Shown here piece by piece: positions 58,097 through 64,000 of a stretch of DNA of 64,000 bases. Source of the stretch: Xenophilus azovorans DSM 13620 (lineage in GTDB: Bacteria; Pseudomonadota; Gammaproteobacteria; Burkholderiales; Burkholderiaceae_C); the NCBI RefSeq assembly GCF_000745855.1, contig NZ_JQKD01000006.1, forward strand, positions 124,001-188,000, in the 5' to 3' direction. Numbering within the stretch: the stretch's first letter is position 1; each line of letters starts with the position of its first letter. The position numbers and the translations under genes are program-made. The notes beneath the pieces were generated by a model, which saw nothing but the letters and a program-made list of their open reading frames with translations, searched no databases and had not been told where the DNA came from.

Positions 58097-59217
58097 TGCA
58101 GCTCCCCCGCGATGCCTTCGAACCAGGCGCGCACCACGCCCAGGTAGCGCACGTCGTCCAGCAGGAAGGCGTCGTGGCCGTGCGGCGCGTCGATCTCCGC
58201 ATAGCTGACGCTGCGCCGGTTGTCCAGCAGCGCCTTGACGATCTCGCGGCTGCGCTGCGGCGAGAAGCGCCAGTCGGTGGAGAAGCTCACCAGCAGGAAC
58301 TTCGCCGTGGCGCGCGCCAGGGCGGCGGCGAGGTCGCCGCCGTGTCCGCCGGCCGGGTCGAAGTAGTCCAGCGCGCGGGTGATCAGCAGGTAGGTGTTGG
58401 CGTCGAAGTACTCGCTGAACTTGTCGCCCTGGTAGCGCAGGTAGCTCTCGATCTGGAACTCGACGTCCTGCGTGGTGTAGCGGACCACGCCCTCCCTCAG
58501 CTCACGTCCGAACTTCTCGTTCATCACGTCGTCGCTGAGGTAGGTGATGTGGCCGATCATCCGCGCGATGCGCAGGCCGCGCTTGGGCACCACGCCGTGC
58601 TCGTAGAAATGGCCGCCGTGGAAGTCCGGGTCGGTCACGATGGCGCGGCGCGCGACCTCGTTGAAGGCGATGTTCTCGGCATTGAGGTTGGGCGCGCTGG
58701 CGATCACGGCCGCGTGGCGCACGCGCTCGGGGTACTGCAGCGTCCACGACAGCGCCTGCATGCCGCCCAGGCTGCCGCCCATCACCGCGGCCAGCGTGTC
58801 GATGCCCAGCGCGTCGAGCAGGCGGGCCTGGGCATCGACCCAGTCCTCCACCGTCACCACCGGGAAGTCGGCGCCGTAGACGCGGCCGGTGGCGGGGTTC
58901 ACGTGCATCGGCCCGGTGGAGCCGAAGCAGGAGCCCAGGTTGTTGATGCCGATGACGAAGAAGCGGTCGGTGTCCACCGCCTTGCCCGGGCCGATCATGT
59001 TGTCCCACCAGCCTTCGGACTTCGGCTGGCCGGCGTAGCGGCCGGCCACATGGTGCGAGGCGTTGAGCGCGTGGCATACCAGCACGGCGTTGCTGCGCTC
59101 GGCGTTGAGCGTGCCGTAGGTCTCGTAGGCCAGCGTGTAGTCGCCGAGGGAGGCGCCGCTTCGCAGCGCCAGCGGCGCGGCGAAGGACATGGATTGCGGC
59201 GTGACGTCGAAGGACAT
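58093..59217 (-). CDS. metX: Homoserine O-acyltransferase (MetX; probably succinyltransferase, MetXS)
   Basis: A 374-residue alpha/beta-hydrolase-fold acyltransferase in methionine synthesis. It has [37 protein letters not shown], the nucleophile S149 in [10 protein letters not shown], and the terminal His in [11 protein letters not shown]. MetX proteins that travel with MetW in beta/gammaproteobacteria are reported to use succinyl-CoA, so MetXS is likely. The start at 59217 has no Shine-Dalgarno (the leader ends CTCCTCC). The gene sits behind a SAM-II riboswitch and terminator, so high SAM should switch it off. Confidence 0.96.
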   Translation of the reverse strand: MSFDVTPQSMSFAAPLALRSGASLGDYTLAYETYGTLNAERSNAVLVCHALNASHHVAGRYAGQPKSEGWWDNMIGPGKAVDTDRFFVIGINNLGSCFGSTGPMHVNPATGRVYGADFPVVTVEDWVDAQARLLDALGIDTLAAVMGGSLGGMQALSWTLQYPERVRHAAVIASAPNLNAENIAFNEVARRAIVTDPDFHGGHFYEHGVVPKRGLRIARMIGHITYLSDDVMNEKFGRELREGVVRYTTQDVEFQIESYLRYQGDKFSEYFDANTYLLITRALDYFDPAGGHGGDLAAALARATAKFLLVSFSTDWRFSPQRSREIVKALLDNRRSVSYAEIDAPHGHDAFLLDDVRYLGVVRAWFEGIAGELQ

Positions 59218-59223
59218 GGAGGA

Positions 59224-59262
59224 GAAAAAGAAAACCCGGCCTCGCCAAAAACGAGCCGGGTT
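59224..59262 (-). terminator. Regulated intrinsic terminator in metX leader
   Basis: On the minus strand, AACCCGGCTCG and CGAGGCCGGGTT form a stem of about 11 bp (59252-59262 with 59233-59244) with one bulge and a 7-nt loop, followed by TTCTTTTT. It lies between the riboswitch and the metX start, as an attenuator would. Confidence 0.85.
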
Positions 59263-59274
59263 CGTGCCGCGTCC

Positions 59275-59327
59275 GTCTTTAGCTGAACTTGTTAAGCGCC
59301 CGCAAGCTGGAGCAAATCGGCGCGAGG
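59275..59327 (-). ncRNA. SAM-II riboswitch upstream of metX
   Basis: Read on the minus strand, the conserved SAM-II elements appear in order: GCGCC (P1 5' arm) followed by GATTTG, then GCTTGCGGGCGC giving the P1 3' arm, CTTAACAAG, and TTCAGCTAAAGA, in which CAAG and AGCTAAA form the pseudoknot with GCTTG. This is very close to the Agrobacterium metA element as I recall it. The aptamer is at the extreme 5' end of the transcript, just after a TATACT -10, and precedes an intrinsic terminator. Confidence 0.92.
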
Positions 59328-59330
59328 CGA

Positions 59331-59336
59331 AGTATA
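59331..59336 (-). promoter_or_regulatory. -10 box of metX transcript
   Basis: The minus-strand TATACT is 4 nt upstream of the riboswitch, placing the transcription start at about 59325. No convincing -35 is seen. Confidence 0.6.
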
Positions 59337-59349
59337 GGCGCGGGCGCCG

Positions 59350-59919
59350 TCACGCGCCCCAGCCGGCCAGCGCCGCCACGCCGAGCACCAGGAAGATGAC
59401 GGCCGAGACGCCGTGCACCAGCCGGATCGGCACCTTGCGCACGATGCGCTCGCCCAGCCACACCACCGGCGCGTTGGCCAGCATCATGCCCAGCGTGGTG
59501 CCGATCACCACCGGCACGTAGTCCTGCGTGAAGCGCGCGGCCAGCATCACGGTGGCGATCTGCGTCTTGTCGCCCATCTCGGCCAGGAAGAAGGCGATGA
59601 GCGTGGTGCCGAAGACACCGAAGCGCGAGGTGCGCGGCGTGTCGTCCTCGTCGAGCTTGTCGGGGATCATCATCCACGCCGCCATCGCGATGAAGGAGAC
59701 GCCGAGGATCCAGCGCAGCACGTCCGGCCCCAGCACGCGCGTGACCCACGCACCCACCGCGCCGGCCAGCGCATGGTTGACCACCGTGGCGGCGAAGATG
59801 CCCAGCACGATCGGCCAGGGTTTGCGAAATCGTGCGGCGAGCACGAGGGACAGAAGTTGGGTCTTGTCGCCCATTTCGGCCAGCGCGACGATGCCGGTGG
59901 CCACCAGAAAGGCTTCCAT
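59350..59919 (-). CDS. TMEM165/GDT1 family Mn2+ exporter-like membrane protein
   Basis: A 189-residue cation/proton exchanger-like protein with six helices in two inverted repeats. Each repeat carries the family signature: ALAEMGDKTQL (residues 15-20) and LAEMGDKTQI (about 114-121). Bacterial members (MneA type) export manganese. The upstream yybP-ykoY riboswitch, which senses Mn2+, supports this role strongly. The SD-like GAGGAA is about 14 nt upstream of the ATG, an unusually long spacing. Confidence 0.95.
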   Translation of the reverse strand: MEAFLVATGIVALAEMGDKTQLLSLVLAARFRKPWPIVLGIFAATVVNHALAGAVGAWVTRVLGPDVLRWILGVSFIAMAAWMMIPDKLDEDDTPRTSRFGVFGTTLIAFFLAEMGDKTQIATVMLAARFTQDYVPVVIGTTLGMMLANAPVVWLGERIVRKVPIRLVHGVSAVIFLVLGVAALAGWGA

Positions 59920-59939
59920 GTGGGTATGTGGGGTTCCTC

Positions 59940-60001
59940 GGCCGAAGGACACGATTGACCACGCAGCCCTTCGGCCTTTTTCCCGAAGCTGCGCAGTCAA
60001 T
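59940..60001 (-). promoter_or_regulatory. Expression platform of Mn2+ riboswitch with two exclusive hairpins
   Basis: Hairpin A joins 59954-59976 with 59983-60001 (arms ATTGACTGCGCAGC and the complement). Hairpin B pairs GGCCGAAGG (minus strand, 59976-59968) with CCTTCGGCC (59948-59940), which abuts the GAGGAA ribosome site at 59939-59934. The two share 59968-59976, so only one can form. Switching between them could hide or expose the ribosome site. Confidence 0.65.
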
Positions 60002-60106
60002 GGTCTCGCCAGGTTCTCACTGCCGGCGCCATGCCTCGCGTGGGGGCAAGGCAAGTTTGTTGACGCAGGCCCTCTCGCGCGGCGGCGGAAGGCGGCTACT
60101 CCCCAA
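60002..60106 (-). ncRNA. yybP-ykoY (Mn2+-sensing) riboswitch aptamer
   Basis: On the minus strand the conserved blocks are GGGGAGTAGCCGCC at the start (60104-60091), GCGTCAACAAACTTGCC in the middle (about 60067-60051), and CTGGCGAGACC at the end (60012-60002). These match the yybP-ykoY consensus, which is widespread before TMEM165 and MntP genes and is turned on by Mn2+. Confidence 0.93.
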
Positions 60107-60117
60107 TGACGGGGCGC

Positions 60118-60123
60118 ATTCTA
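60118..60123 (-). promoter_or_regulatory. -10 box of riboswitch-TMEM165 transcript
   Basis: The minus-strand TAGAAT lies 11 nt before the first riboswitch bases, placing the start of transcription right at the aptamer. No good -35 is seen. Confidence 0.55.
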
Positions 60124-60220
60124 GCCATGCGCGCGAGGCTCTGCGCGGCCGCATTTTTATCAGTGAATACTTACTTTCAACAAGAAAGCCGCAAGTGGTC
60201 AATTCAGGGGCAAATTCCTG

Positions 60221-60248
60221 TTGGCGCCGCACATAAATCACCCATAAT
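60221..60248 (+). promoter_or_regulatory. Promoter and long leader of RNA-binding protein gene
   Basis: TTGGCG (60221-60226) and CATAAT (60243-60248) with a 16-nt spacer form a plausible sigma-70 promoter in an AT-rich patch. The leader then runs about 130 nt to the ATG at 60385 (TAGGAG at 60372-60377), which is long and could be a cold-responsive 5' leader (inference). The remainder of 60124-60220 shows no other structure. Confidence 0.5.
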
Positions 60249-60384
60249 GGTCGGGCGTTCGGCCTGCATTTGGCAGCCGGGCCATCGGGTGATCGGTCAG
60301 TTTCGCCGGGCCTGCCTCAGACAAGGGGCAGTCCCCGCGCCCGGGACTCCATCGCTTTTCTTTCGTGTTCATAGGAGTCCCTTG

Positions 60385-60903
60385 ATGGGCAACAAACTGT
60401 ACGTCGGCAACCTGCCCTATTCGGTGCGCGACGGCGATCTCGAGCAGGCGTTCAGCCAATTCGGCGCGGTGACCAGCGCCAAGGTCATGATGGAGCGTGA
60501 AACCGGCCGCTCCAAGGGCTTCGGCTTCGTGGAAATGGGCAGCGATGCCGAGGCGCAGGCCGCCATTCAGGGCATGAACGGCCAGCCGCTGGGCGGCCGC
60601 AGCGTGGTCGTGAACGAAGCGCGCCCGATGGAGCCGCGCCCGCCCCGTAGCGGTGGCTACGGTGGTGGCGGCGGTGGCTACGGCGGCGGTGGTGGCGGCT
60701 ACGGCGGTGGTGGTGGCGGCGGCTATGGCGGCGGTGGCCGCAGCGGCGGTGGCGGCGGCTACGGCGGCCGCGGCGGTGGTGGTGGCGGCGGCAACGACGG
60801 CAGCTTCCGCAGCCCCTACGGCACCGGCCCGCGCGGCGGCGGCGGTGGTGGTCATCGCGGCGGCGGTGGCGGCGGCTACGGCGGCGGCAACAGCGGTTAT
60901 TGA
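60385..60903 (+). CDS. RRM-domain RNA-binding protein with Gly-rich tail
   Basis: A 172-residue protein. Residues 3-81 form an RNA-recognition motif with RNP2 LYVGNL (5-10) and RNP1 KGFGFVEM (44-51). The tail (89-172) is low-complexity Gly with interspersed Tyr and Arg (GGYGGGGGGYGG, then GGRSGGGGGYGG), like plant and cyanobacterial glycine-rich RNA-binding proteins. Such proteins are often cold-induced RNA chaperones, and the Tyr/Arg/Gly tail could support condensate formation (inference). Confidence 0.95.
   Translation: MGNKLYVGNLPYSVRDGDLEQAFSQFGAVTSAKVMMERETGRSKGFGFVEMGSDAEAQAAIQGMNGQPLGGRSVVVNEARPMEPRPPRSGGYGGGGGGYGGGGGGYGGGGGGGYGGGGRSGGGGGYGGRGGGGGGGNDGSFRSPYGTGPRGGGGGGHRGGGGGGYGGGNSGY
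60651..60900 (+). repeat. GGC/GGT low-complexity tract encoding Gly-rich tail
   Basis: About 250 bp of imperfect tandem GGNGGNGGCTACGG-like units within the coding region. The wobble positions alternate GGT and GGC rather than being identical, which suggests selection on the protein rather than fresh slippage. Confidence 0.85.
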
Positions 60904-60944
60904 TGCATCCGGTGCGGCTCAGGCGAGCCGCATCAGGATCTTGC

Positions 60945-60974
60945 GAAAAAGGGCTCCCTCGGGAGCCCTTTTCG
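60945..60974. terminator. Intrinsic terminator after the RNA-binding protein gene
   Basis: GAAAAAGGGCTCCC, loop TC, GGGAGCCCTTTTC: a stem of about 14 bp with an A5 run before and T4 after, usable from both strands between two convergent genes. Confidence 0.92.
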
Positions 60975-60986
60975 TTGGGCCGGCCG

Positions 60987-61772
60987 TCACTGCTCGCTGC
61001 GCCGCTTCTTGCGGCCGCGGCCCTGGGCCAGCCGGTCGAACAGGGCGTTGGGCAGCAGGCGCATCAGCTTGGCGACCACGCCCATCTGCCACGGGATCAC
61101 GCGGTAGCTGGTGCCGGCCTCGATGGCGCGGAAGGCCCGGTCGGCGAAGGCGTCGGCCTGCAGCAGGAAAGGCATGCCGTAGCGGTTGCCGCGCGTGAGC
61201 GGCGTGTCGACGTAGCCGGGGCACAGGGTCACGACCTTGACGCCGCTGCCGTGCAGTTCGCCGCGCAGGCTCTCGCAGTAGGCCACGACGCCGGCCTTGC
61301 TGGCGCAGTAGGCGCCATGGCCGGGCAGGCCGCGGATGGCGGCCACGCTGGCGATGCCGACCAGCCGGCCGCTGCCGCGCCGGCGCATGGCGGCGACGAA
61401 GGGATGGAAGGTGGCAGCCAGCCCGACGTTGTTGATGGCGAAGGTCTGCGCCATCACGTCCAGGTCCTCGCGCTCGGCGGTGTCCATGCCGATGCTGACG
61501 CCGGCGTTGGCGATCACCGCGTCGGGCAGCCCCTGGGCGTCGATGCAGGCCCGGCCGGCGGCGGCGATGCTGTCGATGTCGGCCACGTCGGCGCCGTACA
61601 CCCGGCAGTTCTCGGCGCCCAGGCCGCGCGCGTCCGCCCATGCCTGGACTTCCGTCACGCGGCGCGCCACCAGGGCCAGACGCCAGCCCGCGTCCGCATA
61701 GCGCGCGGCCAGCGCCTGGCCGATGCCGCTGGAAGCGCCGGTGATGAAGACCAGGGGGCCGGCCTGTGGCAT
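60987..61772 (-). CDS. SDR family oxidoreductase
   Basis: A 261-residue classical short-chain dehydrogenase. It has the cofactor loop ITGASSGIGQALA (residues 10-22), NAG in VIANAGVSIG, catalytic Ser in GIASVAAIRG, and YCASK with the Tyr/Lys pair. The C-terminal third (PWQMGVVAKLMRLLPNALFD) and a basic end (GRGRKKRRSEQ) suggest association with the membrane. It follows lptC by 4 bp, in the place where lptA might be expected. Substrate unknown. Confidence 0.92.
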   Translation of the reverse strand: MPQAGPLVFITGASSGIGQALAARYADAGWRLALVARRVTEVQAWADARGLGAENCRVYGADVADIDSIAAAGRACIDAQGLPDAVIANAGVSIGMDTAEREDLDVMAQTFAINNVGLAATFHPFVAAMRRRGSGRLVGIASVAAIRGLPGHGAYCASKAGVVAYCESLRGELHGSGVKVVTLCPGYVDTPLTRGNRYGMPFLLQADAFADRAFRAIEAGTSYRVIPWQMGVVAKLMRLLPNALFDRLAQGRGRKKRRSEQ

Positions 61773-61776
61773 GGCG

Positions 61777-62424
61777 TCAGCGCCGCGCGCCGGGGGTGGG
61801 TGGCGCGATGAAGCCGCGCACCCGCCCCTGCAGGTTGGCCACGCCGGAGAGGTGGTCGTAGTCCATCGCGTCGGCGGTGAAGCGGTCGCTGCCGCGGGTG
61901 AGGATGACGGGCCGGTCCGAGCGCACGCGCTCGGTGTCCACGTAGGCATGCAGGAACTCGCCGCGGAACTCCAGCCGCGGCAGCACGCGGCCGTTGGGCT
62001 GCACGGCCGCGTCGCGCACCACGATGGCGTTGCCGAAGAGCTGGATCTCGCTGCCGTCGCCGTTGGACAGGCCGCGGTCGGCGCTGGCGTGGGTGACCAG
62101 GCCCTGGGGCGAGATCGAGCGCACGCGCACCTGATCGACCTCCAGCGTGTCGGTGTCGGGGTAGTGCCGGCCCTCCTTGCCCGTCATCTCGCTGCGCAGC
62201 TGGCCGGTGCCCAGGAAGTTCTTGACGGTGAAGTCGCGCATGAAGAAGTCGGGCTCGTGTATCGGCGCCTCCTTGGCCGCCGGCTGGACCAGCCGCGGCG
62301 CGTTGCGTACCAGCCAGTAGGTGCCCAGCGCCAGCGCGCCCATCAGGATGATCGGCAGGTACAGGCTGGCGCGGTCCAGCGCCATGCGCAGCAGCGCCCA
62401 GCCTTGCTTGAAGTCCATCGCCAT
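61777..62424 (-). CDS. lptC: LPS export protein LptC
   Basis: A 215-residue inner-membrane protein of the LPS transport bridge. It has one N-terminal helix (about 22-42, YLPIILMGALALGTYWLV) and a periplasmic beta-jellyroll (about 60-200), with FFMRDFTVKNFLGTGQLRSE. The ATG overlaps the kdsC stop by 1 nt (TGATG), so they are coupled. The lptA and lptB genes do not follow. Confidence 0.94.
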   Translation of the reverse strand: MAMDFKQGWALLRMALDRASLYLPIILMGALALGTYWLVRNAPRLVQPAAKEAPIHEPDFFMRDFTVKNFLGTGQLRSEMTGKEGRHYPDTDTLEVDQVRVRSISPQGLVTHASADRGLSNGDGSEIQLFGNAIVVRDAAVQPNGRVLPRLEFRGEFLHAYVDTERVRSDRPVILTRGSDRFTADAMDYDHLSGVANLQGRVRGFIAPPTPGARR

Positions 62425-62975
62425 CAGGAGGCCGCTCCCTCGGCCGCGTCGAGCAGGCGCTGGTAGTGGCCGCCGGCCAGGAGCAGCAGGTCGCAGAACT
62501 CGCGCGCCGCGCCTTCGCCGCCGCGGGCGGCGGTGACGTGGCGCACGGCGGCCCGCACCTCGGCGTGGGCGTTGGCGGGCGCGGCGGAGAAGCCGGCGCG
62601 CCGCAGCACCGGCAGGTCCGGCCAGTCGTCGCCGATGGCGGCGGCCTGCGCCCAGCCCAGGCCCAATTCGGCCAGCAGCGCCTCGGCGGCCGGCCGCTTG
62701 TCGCTGACGCCGTAGCGCGCATGGGCGACGCCCAGCGCCTCCAGCCGCACGCGCAGCGGCTGCGAGTCGCGCCCGGTGATCACCACCGGCTCGATGCCGG
62801 CGCGGCGCAGCAGCTGCAGGCCGTAGCCGTCGAGGATGGAGAAGCGCTTGAGCGTCTCGCCCTCGGCGCTGAAGTACACGCCGCCGTCGGTGAGCACGCC
62901 GTCGACATCGAAGAAGGCGACGCGCACGTCCTGCGCGGCCAGCAGCAGCTCGGGCGCGAAATGCACGGCCGGCAT
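62424..62975 (-). CDS. kdsC: 3-deoxy-D-manno-octulosonate 8-phosphate phosphatase
   Basis: A 183-residue HAD-superfamily phosphatase that produces KDO for lipopolysaccharide. The nucleophile motif is FFDVDGVLTDG (D23, D25). Motif II is VVITGRDSQPL, and the last motif IGDDWPDLPVL has the paired aspartates. Length fits the capless tetrameric KdsC family. It starts where kdsD stops (1-nt overlap). Confidence 0.96.
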   Translation of the reverse strand: MPAVHFAPELLLAAQDVRVAFFDVDGVLTDGGVYFSAEGETLKRFSILDGYGLQLLRRAGIEPVVITGRDSQPLRVRLEALGVAHARYGVSDKRPAAEALLAELGLGWAQAAAIGDDWPDLPVLRRAGFSAAPANAHAEVRAAVRHVTAARGGEGAAREFCDLLLLAGGHYQRLLDAAEGAAS

Positions 62976-63961
62976 CAGATGACCTTGGCCCGCATCAGGT
63001 CGGTGGTGTTCAACGCGCCGACCAGCCGGCCTTCAGCGTCGACCACGAACAGGCGGGTGATGCCGTGCTGCTCCATCAGCTCCGCGGCCTCGACCGCCAG
63101 CGCGTCGGCGCGGATGGTGCGCGGGCCGCGGTGCATCACGTCGGCGGCGGTGGGCGTGCGCAGGTCGGCGCCGGCCTCGATCAGGCGGCGCAGGTCGCCG
63201 TCGGTGAAGATGCCCTCGGCCCGGCCGCCCTCGCCCATCACGGCCGCCGCGCCGAAGCCCTGGATGCTCATCGTGCGCATCAGCTCGGAGATGCCGGCCG
63301 TGGGCGCCACGCGCGGCACGGCCTCGCCGCTGCGCATGACGTCGCTGACGTGGGTGAGCAGCTTGCGGCCCAGCGCGCCGCCGGGGTGCGAGCGGGCGAA
63401 GTCCTCGGCGCCGAAGCCGCGCGCGTCCAGCAGCGCGACGGCCAGCGCATCGCCCAGCGCCATCTGCGCGGTGGTGCTGGCGGTGGGCGCGAGGTTGAGC
63501 GGGCAGGCCTCCTTCTCGACGCCGCTGTCGAGCACGACGTCGGCATGTCGGGCCAGGGAGGATTCGCGCCCGCCGGTCATGGCGATCAGCGGCACGCCCT
63601 GGCGCTTGACGACCGGCAGGATGGCGGCCAGCTCGTCGCTCTCGCCGCTGTTGGAGATGGCCAGCACGATATCCACCGCCTTGATCATGCCCAGGTCGCC
63701 GTGGCTGGCCTCGGCCGGGTGGACGAACATGGCGGGCGTCCCGGTGGACGCCAGCGTGGCGGCGATCTTGCGCCCGACGTGGCCGCTCTTGCCCATGCCC
63801 ATCACGACCACCCGGCCGCGCACCTCGAGGATGCGGCGCACCGCCTCGATGAAGGAGGGGCCGATCCGCGCCTTCAGCCCGAGCACGGCCGCGGACTCGA
63901 TGTCGAAGGTCGCGCGGGCGCGCGCCAGCAGCGCGTCGGAATCCAGGGGCAGGGAGGGCAT
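62975..63961 (-). CDS. kdsD: Arabinose-5-phosphate isomerase
   Basis: A 328-residue isomerase converting ribulose 5-phosphate to arabinose 5-phosphate, the first step to KDO. The SIS domain (about 40-185) shows VVVMGMGKSGHVGRKIAATL, HPAEASHGDLGM and ISNSGESDEL. Two CBS domains follow (about 210-325). It heads the kdsD-kdsC-lptC-SDR unit. TAAAAT on the minus strand (63973-63968) is a candidate -10 only 6 nt from the ATG, so the mRNA may be nearly leaderless. Confidence 0.96.
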   Translation of the reverse strand: MPSLPLDSDALLARARATFDIESAAVLGLKARIGPSFIEAVRRILEVRGRVVVMGMGKSGHVGRKIAATLASTGTPAMFVHPAEASHGDLGMIKAVDIVLAISNSGESDELAAILPVVKRQGVPLIAMTGGRESSLARHADVVLDSGVEKEACPLNLAPTASTTAQMALGDALAVALLDARGFGAEDFARSHPGGALGRKLLTHVSDVMRSGEAVPRVAPTAGISELMRTMSIQGFGAAAVMGEGGRAEGIFTDGDLRRLIEAGADLRTPTAADVMHRGPRTIRADALAVEAAELMEQHGITRLFVVDAEGRLVGALNTTDLMRAKVI

Positions 63962-64000
63962 CGCGGAATTTTATCGGCCGGCACGGCGGCAAGCCCCTTG

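Noticed and set aside
59940-60001. Simple Rho-independent terminator in the TMEM165 leader
   Set aside because: The hairpin has no following U tract and overlaps a competing helix at the ribosome site, so a translational switch fits better.
60651-60900. CRISPR-like or tandem-repeat array
   Set aside because: The units are short, imperfect and in frame, and encode a Gly-rich tail of an RRM protein; there are no spacers.

Overview
The window is a continuous stretch of GC-rich (about 70%) bacterial chromosome, with almost every base in or close to a gene. Gene content (Bug-type tripartite transporter binding protein, lptD-surA-rsmA block, metX-metW, kdsD-kdsC-lptC, LysR/Lrp regulators) and a dispersed palindromic repeat point to a betaproteobacterium of the Burkholderiales, most likely Comamonadaceae. 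An authentic ACC deaminase suggests plant or rhizosphere association. I see no rRNA, tRNA, CRISPR array, insertion sequence or prophage.

Layout. 1-8.4 kb: small regulator-plus-enzyme units: an Lrp regulator, an MFS exporter with a C-terminal soluble domain, a flavin monooxygenase with divergent LysR, a Bug binding protein with a convergent hydroxypyruvate isomerase-like protein, and a MerR/thioesterase pair. 8.4-15 kb: two Lrp-controlled enzymes that may share 2-oxobutyrate, namely a stand-alone AceE/MdeB-like E1 and AcdS with AcdR; between them lie an HxlR regulator and a SnoaL-SDR fusion. 15-31.5 kb: envelope and signalling genes (PhoX-like phosphatase, MltA, OmpA-like lipoprotein, a histidine kinase/response regulator pair, nitrilase-like amidase, YhdP, GlnE, RlpA). 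31.5-41 kb: LysR with a DadA-like oxidase, an aldo/keto reductase, then a five-gene operon SPFH - DUF4178 - DUF350 - membrane aminopropyltransferase - Tat-exported FAD oxidoreductase. 41-45 kb: MaeB, then a barnase/barstar pair. 45-53 kb: rsmA, surA, lptD, amgK, rsmE, MFS. 53-59 kb: lipase, M20 peptidase, DUF72, bactofilin, YigZ, metW, metX. 59-64 kb: a TMEM165-type Mn exporter, an RRM/Gly-rich RNA-binding protein, SDR, lptC, kdsC, kdsD.

Main points of interest. (1) A palindromic repeat of about 84 bp occurs inside two conserved enzymes without breaking frame: once in the AceE-like E1 and twice in tandem in GlnE, in opposite orientations relative to the coding strand. Related copies lie between genes at 38.0 and 45.7 kb. 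(2) metX is preceded by a SAM-II riboswitch followed by an intrinsic terminator, and the TMEM165 gene by a yybP-ykoY (Mn2+) riboswitch with two mutually exclusive hairpins. (3) The SPFH/DUF4178/DUF350/aminopropyltransferase/FAD operon looks like a little-characterised membrane-polyamine system. (4) ACC deaminase and an MdeB-like E1, each with its own divergent Lrp regulator, could form a route for 2-oxobutyrate.
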